Shown piece by piece: positions 36,352 to 44,820 of a stretch of DNA of 64,000 bases. The first letter of the stretch is position 1, and every line of letters starts with the position of its first letter. Position numbers and translations under genes: made by a program. This DNA comes from an uncultured Phycisphaerales bacterium. Its GTDB lineage: Bacteria > Planctomycetota > Phycisphaerae > Tepidisphaerales > Tepidisphaeraceae. The DNA lies in assembly GCA_903871935.1 (NCBI GenBank), contig CAIQIQ010000067.1, positions 56,010-120,009 of the forward strand. Reading direction: 5' to 3'. A model generated the notes under the pieces. It worked only from the letters and a program-made list of their open reading frames with translations. It ran no database searches and was not told the DNA's origin.

Positions 36352-36415
36352 GCCGTGGCTTGGGTCCTATAGGCCAGGAATCGAACGGCGTTCTATCTTC
36401 TTCCATGGTTTTCCG
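36352..36415 (+). repeat. Second dispersed element, copy B
   Basis: Copy of the element at 35167-35229, beginning GCCGTGGCTTGGGTCCTATA and continuing with GGAATCGAACGGCGTTCT and a TTCTTCC-rich end. About 75-80 percent similar by eye. Confidence 0.6.
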
Positions 36416-36516
36416 GAGTCTGGTGGCGAATTACCTTATGACCCTTACCCTTTCTTTGCGTTTTTGGGGAGGCGAGGTTTTCGGATCAGATGCGGGTGGC
36501 TTCCTATGATCGGGAG

Positions 36517-37089
36517 ATGAAGTGCCGAGGAGTCATTTTCGCGGCCGCGGCGGCGCTGATGGGCGGCTGCGCGACGACCATCGTGCCGCCGACGGATGTG
36601 CAGACGCCGACGAAGGTATATCTGGTGGACCATGGACGGACGTCGTCGCTGGTGATTCCCAATCAGTCCGGTGGTGCGACGCGGTATGCCTATGGCGACT
36701 GGGACTTTTATGCGATGCGGAAGACCGGGCCACTGCATGCGATCGCAGCGCTGTGCTGGCCGACGCAAGGAGCCCTGGGGCGGAAGCAATTGCAGGTGGG
36801 TACCGATGCGCAGGCGGTGGCAAAGCAGATGCCCTATCCGCCCGAAAATGTGTACGAGATCGTCCTGGAGCGAGACAAAGTCCTGGCGCTGGGACGTGAG
36901 CTTGATGCGGTCTTTGTCACGGCCGCGGGCACGTACCGCGATCAGCCTGCGGTGGGGCTGGAGTTTGTGCACTACCCCGAGGCGTATACGGCGTTGCATA
37001 ACTCCAATCATATGACGGCGAGATGGTTGCGGGAGATGGATGCCAGGACGCGCGGGTGGCCGGTGCTGTCGGTGTGGAAGGTAGAGTAA
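36517..37089 (+). CDS. DUF2459-like lipoprotein
   Basis: A 190-residue protein with a lipoprotein signal (AALMGGC, lipidated Cys18). The body resembles DUF2459. KVYLVDHGRTSSLVIP stands for the family's first conserved strand, and ALHNSNHMTARWLREM fits the C-terminal Asn-rich motif that in the family usually reads HNCNTWTA. Function is unknown. Because of the signal it is probably anchored in the outer or inner membrane. An ATG at 36490 is an alternative start. The chosen start puts the lipobox at the usual position. Confidence 0.7.
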   Translation: MKCRGVIFAAAAALMGGCATTIVPPTDVQTPTKVYLVDHGRTSSLVIPNQSGGATRYAYGDWDFYAMRKTGPLHAIAALCWPTQGALGRKQLQVGTDAQAVAKQMPYPPENVYEIVLERDKVLALGRELDAVFVTAAGTYRDQPAVGLEFVHYPEAYTALHNSNHMTARWLREMDARTRGWPVLSVWKVE

Positions 37090-37433
37090 GCCACACCCCT
37101 TATCCGCAGACCCCTATCCGCGCCCTGTTGCAGGCCCCGCCGGATCGCTGATGATCAATCCTGCAGAGGGAGAAGAGAACCGCGCATTCGGGAATCTGGA
37201 TTGGGGAAGGAGCGACGAAGTTGCCCTTGTCGCCGTCTTTTTCAGTTGCCATGTTACACCGGCGAGGATTCTCCCTGTGCCGTGCTCGTCTGTTTCGGGG
37301 CAGCGGGAGCGCACGTGAGCGTGTGCTTCAAGGGGATGCACGCAGGGGATATACTTCGCCGAGGGTGGCGATGCCGGCCGCGGCGGCGCTACTTTCATTC
37401 CCTATGGATTGGCGGCAATATCAGGAGGCAGAA
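37090..37433. other. Intergenic leader region of the enolase-superfamily gene
   Basis: 344 bases between two + strand genes. I see no repeat, terminator or RNA gene. An in-frame open extension of the downstream gene reaches back to 37221 but is Arg/Cys-rich and unlike protein, so this is probably the promoter and leader region. Confidence 0.4.
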
Positions 37434-38528
37434 GTGAAGATCACCAAGCTTGACGTATTTCATGTGAACTGGAATCCCGGCCGCAGTGCATGGGTGCGCA
37501 TCTGGGATGATCAAGGGCGCTGGGGCATCGGTGAAGCTTCGCCAATGAATGGCGGCAATGCTTCACTGGAGATTCTTGGCGCGTTTGAGCGCACCCTGGT
37601 TGGGGCTGATCCGCTGGACATCTCTGTTCTTCAGAGTCGCCTCTTTCATCATTACATTAAGATCGGACCCGAGGGTGCTTTTGCCGGGGCGCTGGCGGCG
37701 GTGGATATCGCCCTGTGGGACCTGAAGGGGAAGATCCTGGGGCAGCCGATCTATAAGCTACTCGGCGGGGCGTGGCGGACGCAGATGCCGTTCTATGCCT
37801 CGATCGGCGACATGCGCGAGCGGAGCGTTGAACAGGTTGTGAGCGTGGTTGAGCAGTGGCTCAAGATCGAGCCGGCGCTGGTGAAGATCCGGTTCGATCC
37901 CGACAAGACCTGCCGCGATGAGGATATCCCGGGAGACATCGCCAAGGCCCGCGCGGTGCGCAAGCTGGTGGGCGAGGACTTTCCCCTGGCCTTTGATGGC
38001 AACAATGGCTATTCGGTGCAGGGGGCGATCCGCGTCGGCCGGGCATTGGAGGAGTTGGGATATCTCTGGTTTGAGGAGCCGGTGCAGCACTATCACACCG
38101 AGAGCTTCCATAAAGTCGCGACAGCACTGGACATAGCCATCGCCGCGGGCGAGCAGGAATACACGCTTCAGGGGGTAAAGCGGCTGATCGATGCTGGTGT
38201 GGACATCGTTCAGCCGGACATCGTCAAGACCGGGGGGTTTACGGGGCTGCTGGACATGGCGGCCGTGGCGCGGGCGGCGGGTGTGGATTTCGTACCCCAT
38301 CAGACCCAGCCGACGATCGGCCACATGGCGAACCTGCACTTCACGGCGAGCTTGCTCCATGGACATTACCCGGCCGAATACGCTGATATGTCTGGCCAGC
38401 AGAGCGTCGTGCTAAAGACGCCCCTGCGCCCGAATAATGGCAAGTTCTTCCTTAGTGATCGGCCGGGACTGGGTTTAGAGATTGATGAGGAGCAACTGGG
38501 GAAGCGGATGATTCCGTGGCGGGCTTAG
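37434..38528 (+). CDS. Mandelate racemase/muconate-lactonizing enolase-superfamily dehydratase
   Basis: A 364-residue enolase-superfamily enzyme. The catalytic barrel residues are visible. Lys151 lies in the ALVKIRFDP strand (KxR instead of the usual KxK). The three metal ligands are Asp188 (FDGNNGY), Glu214 (FEEPV) and Glu240 (AGEQ), and the dyad is Asp262 (DIVKTGG) with His289 (PHQTQ). This combination fits sugar-acid dehydratases such as galactonate or related acids. The start is a GTG with a CAGGAGG site. A UxaE-like epimerase is 5 kb away. Confidence 0.9.
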   Translation: MKITKLDVFHVNWNPGRSAWVRIWDDQGRWGIGEASPMNGGNASLEILGAFERTLVGADPLDISVLQSRLFHHYIKIGPEGAFAGALAAVDIALWDLKGKILGQPIYKLLGGAWRTQMPFYASIGDMRERSVEQVVSVVEQWLKIEPALVKIRFDPDKTCRDEDIPGDIAKARAVRKLVGEDFPLAFDGNNGYSVQGAIRVGRALEELGYLWFEEPVQHYHTESFHKVATALDIAIAAGEQEYTLQGVKRLIDAGVDIVQPDIVKTGGFTGLLDMAAVARAAGVDFVPHQTQPTIGHMANLHFTASLLHGHYPAEYADMSGQQSVVLKTPLRPNNGKFFLSDRPGLGLEIDEEQLGKRMIPWRA

Positions 38529-38873
38529 GTCAGGCGGGGCATTGCTGCGAACTGGAGTCGGCGGTGACCTGCGTGAATTCCGGTGCAGAGGGTGAACTAC
38601 AGATGAACGTAGATGAACGCGGATCATGCGTTGGGAACGGGAGGGAAGCGAGATAGCGGAGGGCGGAATGTGGGGAAGGCAGAGGATTGGCCACAGATGA
38701 GGCACAGATCGGGCATGGATGAGACGAGTGGCGCTTTGCAGGCGGCAGCGTTTCAAGTGCCTGCTGGAATATGCTTTGACCCTTTTTTCGCTCCGTCATC
38801 CTATGCGGGAATTTTCGCGCACGCCGGAACTGGATGGACCGAAGCGGTGAACGGCGCATGGTGCCGGTGGCAG
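38529..38873. other. Intergenic, dispersed 'agatgaacg'-type repeats
   Basis: 345 bases without a credible gene. It holds short repeats of the type ACAGATGAACGTAGATGAACGCGGAT (38600-38625) and CACAGATGAGGCACAGATCGG (38691-38711). Similar pieces occur near 30640. The remainder shows nothing recognisable. Confidence 0.45.
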
Positions 38874-39308
38874 TCAGACGGAGATCAGTTCGACGAACGA
38901 CGCAGCCTGGGTTGTGTCCAGGAGAGAGCAGACGCCCCGGTCGTGCGTGGCAAGTTTGCCATTGCGATGGATGGCCAGACCAAGGAGATATGCATCGGTT
39001 ACCTGGCGGTGACCCATCAGAAGAGTGACGGGAATGTGGTCGTGCGCCAGAGGCAATTCGTCCGGCCAGAATTGGTGCTGCGGATGGGCGAGCATCTGGC
39101 GCAGTGCTGAGATGGCATCACGTGGTGCGACGGCTTCGCGGATGATGGTGGGATTGGAAGAAATGCGAACAAAGCCGCATTGGGTGATGGGGCAGGTCGC
39201 CCAGCCATTCTGAGCATGTTCGGAAAACCATCGGTGGGAGGCCTTATGGTGGATATGGCTCGGCCAGGCAAGGGCAATCAGCAGATTGACATCAAGGAGA
39301 TAGGGCAT
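38874..39308 (-). CDS. VapC-type PIN-domain toxin
   Basis: A 144-residue PIN-domain RNase. The first acidic residue Asp6 lies in YLLDVNLLIALAWP. The usual second and third acidic residues are in the middle and in VTDAYLLGLAIHRNGKLATHDRG, which has the active-site Asp pair. PIN toxins of this type cleave tRNA or rRNA when not bound by their antitoxin. The ATG overlaps the TGA of the antitoxin gene (TGATG), so translation is coupled. Confidence 0.88.
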   Translation of the reverse strand: MPYLLDVNLLIALAWPSHIHHKASHRWFSEHAQNGWATCPITQCGFVRISSNPTIIREAVAPRDAISALRQMLAHPQHQFWPDELPLAHDHIPVTLLMGHRQVTDAYLLGLAIHRNGKLATHDRGVCSLLDTTQAASFVELISV

Positions 39309-39532
39309 CAGGGCTCATCCTCGGCCCGCCGGACATCTTCGGGCGTGATGGGCCTGGCTCCGGGCGGAACCACAAAGATGGGAAATCCGTTTCGCGACTG
39401 CAATGGTTTGCCAGACTCCAGGCCTTTGCGGACCAGCTCGCTGAGCACAGAGCCAATGGACGTTGAGCGGGTGCTGGCGATGCTTCGCACTGCGGCAAAG
39501 ATGTCATCATCGATATTGAGAGTGGTTCGCAT
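39308..39532 (-). CDS. VapB-type antitoxin (ribbon-helix-helix)
   Basis: A 74-residue antitoxin. The N-terminal MRTTLNIDDDIFAAVRSIAS is the strand and first helix of a ribbon-helix-helix DNA-binding domain. The rest, a basic-then-Pro-rich tail (FVVPPGARPITPEDVRRAED), is the toxin-wrapping region. It should repress its own operon at the palindrome 35-65 bases upstream. Translation is coupled to the PIN toxin downstream. Confidence 0.85.
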   Translation of the reverse strand: MRTTLNIDDDIFAAVRSIASTRSTSIGSVLSELVRKGLESGKPLQSRNGFPIFVVPPGARPITPEDVRRAEDEP

Positions 39533-39541
39533 AGCGCATAA

Positions 39542-39597
39542 AGCGTATGTTTGCGCATCGGTGATGTCAAGATGCTATAGCATCATGATGCTATAGA
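39542..39597 (-). promoter_or_regulatory. Candidate promoter and palindromic operator of the VapBC-type operon
   Basis: On the minus strand a perfect TTGACA (39565-39570) is followed 17 bases later by a weak -10 (TACGCT, 39542-39547), close to the start codon. Immediately upstream lies the 14-bp perfect palindrome GATGCTATAGCATC (39571-39584), then a second half-copy GATGCTATAG (39588-39597). Paired palindromes adjoining the -35 are typical antitoxin operators. Confidence 0.55.
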
Positions 39598-39696
39598 TGG
39601 TCTGCTCTGAGTTGATCAGGTGTAAGAGTTTTATAGTAAATGAGTTATGGAACGACTAGAACGCGTCTTCCAGTCAGTGCGGCTCCTTTGAGATGC

Positions 39697-40164
39697 TCAG
39701 AGGCGTTTGGCAATGTAGAAGCCTTGGACGGTGAGGTTTGGGAGAGGGTGGACCTCGGCGGGGCAAAGCGTGAAGTGCAGGGATCTCCAGAAGTGGAGGG
39801 CTTCGGGGCGATCGCAACTGGTCCAGCCGCGCAGTTGGGTGGCGCCATGCCGTCGGGCGCGCTCGGAGGCGAGGTCGATCAGGTGGTGGGCGATGCCGTG
39901 GCGGCGGTGCTCCGGATCGACGTCGATCAGATCGATGAAGGCCTCCTTGGAGTCGCCCAGCGGCGCGGGGAGGGTCTTCCACACGATAGAAACAACGCCG
40001 ACAGGGAGGCCGTTGAGCACGGCGACGATTGTGAAACCATCATCGAGGTGGAAGATCTGTTCAGAGAGGCGGTGCCGGCCGGGCGCGTTGAGCTTGGCGG
40101 TGAGTTGGGCGCGCATGGCCGGGGTGGCATCTGTGAACGTGTAACCGCCGTGTTGCGGGTCCAT
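39697..40164 (-). CDS. GNAT-family N-acetyltransferase
   Basis: A 155-residue acetyl-CoA-dependent transferase. FIDLIDVDPEHRRHGIAHHLI is the conserved motif A containing the pyrophosphate-binding R/Q-x-x-G-x-G/A region (RRHGIA). The next helix (ASERARRHGATQLRG) and the C-terminal FWRSLHFTLCP strand complete the fold. The acceptor substrate is not predictable. It lies about 165 bases upstream of the VapBC-type operon on the same strand, possibly as part of an accessory cluster. Confidence 0.82.
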   Translation of the reverse strand: MDPQHGGYTFTDATPAMRAQLTAKLNAPGRHRLSEQIFHLDDGFTIVAVLNGLPVGVVSIVWKTLPAPLGDSKEAFIDLIDVDPEHRRHGIAHHLIDLASERARRHGATQLRGWTSCDRPEALHFWRSLHFTLCPAEVHPLPNLTVQGFYIAKRL

Positions 40165-40643
40165 GAGGTGATCATACCTTGGAGATGAGGTTCATCCAGA
40201 GCGATGGAGTTGAGGCAGTGATAACGTTGGTGCATTGGGTGGTGCGGGATGCCACCGAGCTGCTTTGCGAGAGGAGCTCGCTGCAGTCGGCGGAGGACAG
40301 GATTTGCCTGACCGACCCGAAGCAGCGGATGTGGGTGTGCTGGTGCGCGGGCGAGGACCGGCAGCATCGTTGGAGGTCGAGTCCACGACCATGCCGACGA
40401 TATCGGTGGGGGAGTGAGAGTGGCGGCGGGAAATCGGTGAACTACATTCATTGACATTGTGGTGACGACGCGCCTACGGTCTTGGCGGGTCAAGGCTGAG
40501 TTCGCCTGAAATGCATATCAGGTGAAGGGGACGTGGCGAGTGGAGACGCCTGTCTGAAATGACACTTCCAGGTGTTCTGGAGTGATCGGTCAGGCGGCTG
40601 GTTGCACTTCTATCCTGCTCTCTGGCAGACAAAGGACTTTCTT
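40165..40643. other. Intergenic, no credible gene
   Basis: About 480 bases between the acetyltransferase start and the PEP-CTERM gene. Short ORFs exist on both strands but are out of register with any recognisable domain. No RNA gene, repeat or terminator is seen. It includes the leader of the PEP-CTERM gene. Confidence 0.4.
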
Positions 40644-41765
40644 ATGCGAAAGCATGTTGCTCTTTCGTGCGCGGTGGTATTGGCGGCAATGGCCGGCGAG
40701 GCGCTGGCGGTGCAGTATCCGGTGATCGATCCGGGCTATAGCCAGCAGATCTACACCGGTCCGCTGGTTGGCGGGCCGGGACTGGCATGGACGAACTCGG
40801 GCAATATGTTGAGCCGCAATGGATCGGACATCATTGAATACAGCCCGACGCAGAACACCACTTACCTGGGAACAAACCTGCACGGCTCGATTGCCACGCA
40901 CAGCATTACCGGCCTCTTTTATAACGGTGTGGGCATGGTCAAGGGCCTGGATGGATATATGTACGCTCCCGGCCAGGCGGGGCTGCAGCGGTTCAATCTC
41001 TCAACATGGGGCCCCGCCCAGACCTTGGCTGGCACGGCCGCGGGGCCGGGATACGGCGCCACGCTGCTGCAGGATGGGCGGATCGTGTACAACGCGGGAA
41101 GTGGCAGTAACGACATCCATATCTACAACCCGGGCACTGGTCTGGATTCGACCATCTACAGCGCCAGTGGATTGATCGACGACATTGAGGCCGGGCCCGG
41201 TGGTCTGATCGCCCTGGCGGGGCAGGCGAACCAGCAGATCATTGTCATCAACAGCTCTGGCACTGTGCTCAGCCAGTTCACGACGACGCACTATGCCGAT
41301 GGGCTGGCGTTTGGCGATGGCAGCGCCTCCAATGCCCTGTTCAGCAACAACAATGATGGGACGATCACCCGTTACAGTTGGTCATCAGGCATCAGCGGCG
41401 CCCCATCCAGCATGTTGGACATCGCGGGCGTGAGCGGGGCATATGGTGACCTGGCATCGGTTGGGCCGGACTGTGCGTTCTACGTCAGTCAGTTCAACAA
41501 CGCGTGGACGGCTCACGGCAATGTATTCGGCATTGGCACGAACTGGGACCTTCCGACAACGACCGCCGATGGCTCGATCATCCGCATTGCCTCCACGGCC
41601 GGCGGCGCGGATGGATTGCCCGAATGCGGCTTCTACAACGTTTATGAGCATGTGCCTGAACCCGCGACGTTCGCGACGATCGGCATGGCGAGTGTCGGGC
41701 TGCTGTTTCGGAGGCGTACTGCAGTGATCGGTGCAGCAAGGCCCGCACATCGCCGGCGTGTCTGA
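40644..41765 (+). CDS. PEP-CTERM beta-propeller-like surface protein
   Basis: A 373-residue exported protein. A signal peptide (about 1-22, ending GEALA) is followed by a beta-rich body with repeated Gly/Asp-rich strands (DGLAFGDGSASNALFS, DGYMYAPGQAG), like an NHL or SMP-30-type propeller. The C-terminus has the PEP-CTERM sorting signal: the VPEPATFATIG motif, a hydrophobic stretch and an RRR cluster. An unusual 15-residue basic tail follows that cluster. Exosortase should cleave it at the cell envelope. An AAAGGAC site fixes the start. Confidence 0.85.
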   Translation: MRKHVALSCAVVLAAMAGEALAVQYPVIDPGYSQQIYTGPLVGGPGLAWTNSGNMLSRNGSDIIEYSPTQNTTYLGTNLHGSIATHSITGLFYNGVGMVKGLDGYMYAPGQAGLQRFNLSTWGPAQTLAGTAAGPGYGATLLQDGRIVYNAGSGSNDIHIYNPGTGLDSTIYSASGLIDDIEAGPGGLIALAGQANQQIIVINSSGTVLSQFTTTHYADGLAFGDGSASNALFSNNNDGTITRYSWSSGISGAPSSMLDIAGVSGAYGDLASVGPDCAFYVSQFNNAWTAHGNVFGIGTNWDLPTTTADGSIIRIASTAGGADGLPECGFYNVYEHVPEPATFATIGMASVGLLFRRRTAVIGAARPAHRRRV

Positions 41766-41796
41766 TCCGCCACGCTCCAGGGATCTGTCGACGAAT

Positions 41797-41823
41797 GCAC
41801 ACGAATCAGCCTGATTCGTGTGC
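41797..41823 (+). terminator. Rho-independent-type hairpin
   Basis: A perfect 12-bp stem (GCACACGAATCA pairing with TGATTCGTGTGC) with a 3-base loop, then GCTCGTTTA. The stem is strong but the T-run is short. It lies 32 bases after the PEP-CTERM gene. Confidence 0.6.
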
Positions 41824-42049
41824 GCTCGTTTACGGATGGCGCGATGTGGCTTGTACAACATGCGGGGATGCATCGCGGTGGAGGGTGAGCGGGTATGGTC
41901 GGCGTTGTCGAGGTACGAATTGGGTGGTAGCATGGATCCTGCTGCAACCGTAGAGACCTCCAGGAGCGCGTCTGGATTGATGCGGGGGCCAATGTGACCT
42001 CGCACGTCGCCGGCGTTGGTGAACAGCGAAACGAAATGGGAGAACAGTC

Positions 42050-43231
42050 ATGTACCGAATCGGACAGGAAGAGATCGACGCAGTGGCGAAGGTGATCAAG
42101 AGCCGCAAGCTGTTCCGATACATGGAGGATAGTGAGTGCGGGCGGTTTGAGCAGCGCTATGCTCGCTACGTGGGCGTCGGCGAGGCGGTGATGACTGCCA
42201 GCGGGACGGCCGCCCTGGTGGCGGCGCTGGCGGGGGCGGGCATCGGACCCGGCGATGAAGTGATTGTGCCTGCTCACACGTTCATGGCGACGGCGGTGGC
42301 GGTGCTGGCGGTTGGCGCGATCCCGGTGATCGTCGATGTGGATGAGTCGATTACGATTTCTCCTGAGGCACTGGAGAACGGCATCGGGCCGCGGACCAAG
42401 GCGGTGATTCCGGTGCATATGTGGGGCTTGCCCTGCAACATGAACCGCCTCATGGAGGTTGCGAAGAAGCGGAAGCTGATCGTGATCGAGGATGCCTGCC
42501 AGGGTGTGGGCGGGGCGTATGAAGGCAAGAAGCTGGGCTCGATTGGCCTGGCGGGCGCGTTCAGCTTCAACTACTACAAGAACATGACCTGCGGCGAAGG
42601 TGGGGCGGTGGTCAGCAGCGACCCGCGCTTAATGCAGATTGTCCGCTGCTCAACCGACTGCTGCGGTTTCTTCTGGAATGGCAAGGAACAGGATATCCGC
42701 AGTTTCAGCGCCAATGGCTCCAGGGCATCAGAGTTTGAAGGCGCGGTCATGAATGTTCAGCTCGACCGAATCGACGACACGATTTCGGCGATGCGCAAGA
42801 GCAAGAAGGACATCCTGCGCCGGACCACCGCCAGCGGGCTTTTAGCTGCCAGCCCCAGGCACAGCCCCGACTGGGAATGCGGCACCAAGATCTGCTATCT
42901 GTTGCCGACATCCACGGCGGCCGAGGCGTTTGCCAAGCAGGTTGGCGGCGTGATCTCCGCCAAGACCGGACGGCATACGTATAACGAGTGGGATCCGATC
43001 CTGAACCGCCGGGCCGGGCATGTGCCGGCGATGAATCCGTATACCTGGGAAGCCAACCGCGGCTGCCGCATGCACTATTCGCTGGACATGTGCGCGCGGT
43101 CGCTGGGAATTTTAGGGCGGTCGGTGATGATCGATAACAATCCCGAGTTCACTGCAGGGCAGATCGATGAACTGGTCGGCCGGATCGAAACGGCCGGGGC
43201 GTCGGTGCTGGGGCAGGCTGTCGGGCGGTGA
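42050..43231 (+). CDS. DegT/DnrJ/EryC1/StrS aminotransferase
   Basis: A 393-residue PLP-dependent sugar aminotransferase-like protein. The fold-type I order is visible: the ASGTAALVAAL substrate loop near 50-60, VIVPAHTFMATAVAVLAVGAIPV, VIEDACQGVGG with the PLP Asp, and FSFNYYKNMTCGEGGAVV with Lys177 as the PLP-lysine. It probably aminates a nucleotide-linked ketosugar. A GGGAGA site supports the start. The gene ends just before a strong bidirectional terminator. Confidence 0.92.
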   Translation: MYRIGQEEIDAVAKVIKSRKLFRYMEDSECGRFEQRYARYVGVGEAVMTASGTAALVAALAGAGIGPGDEVIVPAHTFMATAVAVLAVGAIPVIVDVDESITISPEALENGIGPRTKAVIPVHMWGLPCNMNRLMEVAKKRKLIVIEDACQGVGGAYEGKKLGSIGLAGAFSFNYYKNMTCGEGGAVVSSDPRLMQIVRCSTDCCGFFWNGKEQDIRSFSANGSRASEFEGAVMNVQLDRIDDTISAMRKSKKDILRRTTASGLLAASPRHSPDWECGTKICYLLPTSTAAEAFAKQVGGVISAKTGRHTYNEWDPILNRRAGHVPAMNPYTWEANRGCRMHYSLDMCARSLGILGRSVMIDNNPEFTAGQIDELVGRIETAGASVLGQAVGR

Positions 43232-43260
43232 CGGATTCCGCTAAATCGTCTACGAAAAAG

Positions 43261-43291
43261 AGCCGGGCATTTGTTGCCCGGCTTTCTTTTT
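43261..43291. terminator. Strong bidirectional intrinsic terminator
   Basis: A 9-bp GC-rich stem (AGCCGGGCA / TGCCCGGCT) with loop TTTGT, flanked by AAAAAG on the left and TTTCTTTTT on the right. It can serve both the + strand aminotransferase and the convergent minus-strand epimerase gene. Confidence 0.85.
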
Positions 43292-43304
43292 CGCGCTGCA
43301 CAGA

Positions 43305-44690
43305 TCAAAGGCCCGCGGCCAGTGCATCGAGATGGTGGGCAAAGTGCTCGGCTAGAACATCTGAGTAGGTTTGCGGATGAGATAAGAGCACGGTGCGAAT
43401 GGCCGGGCCGAACTTCTCGTCGGTCAGGGCTGAGCCGAAGGTGCAGTGGAGGATCTGGCGGCCGGGGGCGGTGAAGCCGGTGTTGGCGGGGGTCTTGGGC
43501 CAGGTGTTCAGGTAGAGTTCCTCGAGCTCGCCGATATTGGCGGCGGTGGCGGGAACGGCGGCGAGCGTCGCTGACACGTGGTAGGTCTTCTTATCCACAT
43601 CGTAATGATCGCGGCCGAAGGCGATCAGGTCGCGGAAGAGATCGGGCTCATGTCGTGCCACGACCCGGAGAGCTTCAAGGTAGCTCGTGCCGGCGGTTTT
43701 CACATGGAAGCGCCCTTTGGTGGCGCGGGCGATATCGGTGTAGATCGAGAGCTTGTCGGAACCGGAATGCAGTGACAGCTTGTAGGCCTTGCTGCCGGCG
43801 AGCAGGACGGGAATGGCCGCATGGTCGGCCAGCGAACGGCGGAAGGCGGCCAGATCGCCCTTGTAATCGACGCCTTTCTCAAAATCGCCCAGGAAACGGG
43901 GGGCGAGGCTGACGACCTTCACGTCGGCGCGCAGGCACTGCTCGGCAATGATGATGTGTTCCTGCGGGGTGGTGGGCAGGGGGGTCTCATCAACCGAAAG
44001 CTCGATTTCAAAGCCGGCGCCGTGCATGACCGTGTCGATGTGTTTGGCGATGCGCAGAACGCGGACGATCGCGCGGCCATATTTGACCGCGGCGCGCATG
44101 CAGGAGATCTCGTCAAACGACAGCACTGTCCCGGTAGTCAGCGTGATCTTGCGGCCCTTGTAGGAGTCAAACCAGGGGGCCTGCTCGCGAACCTGCGCGA
44201 AGCGGGCACGCACTTCCGCTTCGGTGTAGTTGTCAGCCTTCGGGTCGACATCCTCCGAAGGGTCGATGGTGAAGAAGCAGAAGCCGGCGGCGGCGGTGAT
44301 GTCGACGTCAGCTTCGGTCTTGAGATGATCGGCATCGGCGCCGGTTGGTCCGGTGTAGCCGGCGGCGAGCATGCCGTGCAGGGCTTCATCCATCACCTGC
44401 TGGGCCGACCGGCCGGTGCGGGTCATTTCGCGGATGGACTGCTGCGGGAAGATAGGGAGGATGGACTTGGTCTTGGCGCTAGCGGCGAGCGATCGGACAT
44501 GGCCGGGCGTGGCCAGGCCGATGCGGTCGCCAAAGCCGAACGAGGGAGCAAGGCCAAGGGGCACCGGTTTGAGGTTGGGGACCAGATCGCGGGCTTTGCG
44601 CATGGCGGCGGCATCGGCGGGTACGGCCCCCTGGCCGAAGTCGAGCATGCGGGATGATTTGGACCAACTGGCGCGGATGGTGCTGTTCAT
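43305..44690 (-). CDS. Tagaturonate epimerase-like protein (UxaE family)
   Basis: A 461-residue protein resembling UxaE, the TIM-barrel epimerase that links D-tagaturonate and D-fructuronate in hexuronate catabolism. The key region is YKLSLHSGSDKLSIY, a conserved phosphate/metal-site-like segment of that family. Further conserved pieces are FGFGDRIGLATPGHVRS near the start and EIELSVDETPLPTTPQEH in the middle. ATG 44690 has a GAGG site six bases upstream. An in-frame ATG at 44702 is less supported. It pairs logically with sugar-acid dehydratases in the window. Confidence 0.7.
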   Translation of the reverse strand: MNSTIRASWSKSSRMLDFGQGAVPADAAAMRKARDLVPNLKPVPLGLAPSFGFGDRIGLATPGHVRSLAASAKTKSILPIFPQQSIREMTRTGRSAQQVMDEALHGMLAAGYTGPTGADADHLKTEADVDITAAAGFCFFTIDPSEDVDPKADNYTEAEVRARFAQVREQAPWFDSYKGRKITLTTGTVLSFDEISCMRAAVKYGRAIVRVLRIAKHIDTVMHGAGFEIELSVDETPLPTTPQEHIIIAEQCLRADVKVVSLAPRFLGDFEKGVDYKGDLAAFRRSLADHAAIPVLLAGSKAYKLSLHSGSDKLSIYTDIARATKGRFHVKTAGTSYLEALRVVARHEPDLFRDLIAFGRDHYDVDKKTYHVSATLAAVPATAANIGELEELYLNTWPKTPANTGFTAPGRQILHCTFGSALTDEKFGPAIRTVLLSHPQTYSDVLAEHFAHHLDALAAGL

Positions 44691-44820
44691 GTTGTGCCTC
44701 ATTCTCGGAGCTAAGTCGCGGGATAGGTATAACGATCCCCTGCGAGGGCGGCAAGCCTGATCGAGTTCGGTCAGGAATCAGAAGCCAGAAGTCACGCTTT
44801 GCGTGCCCGGGTCGGGCATT

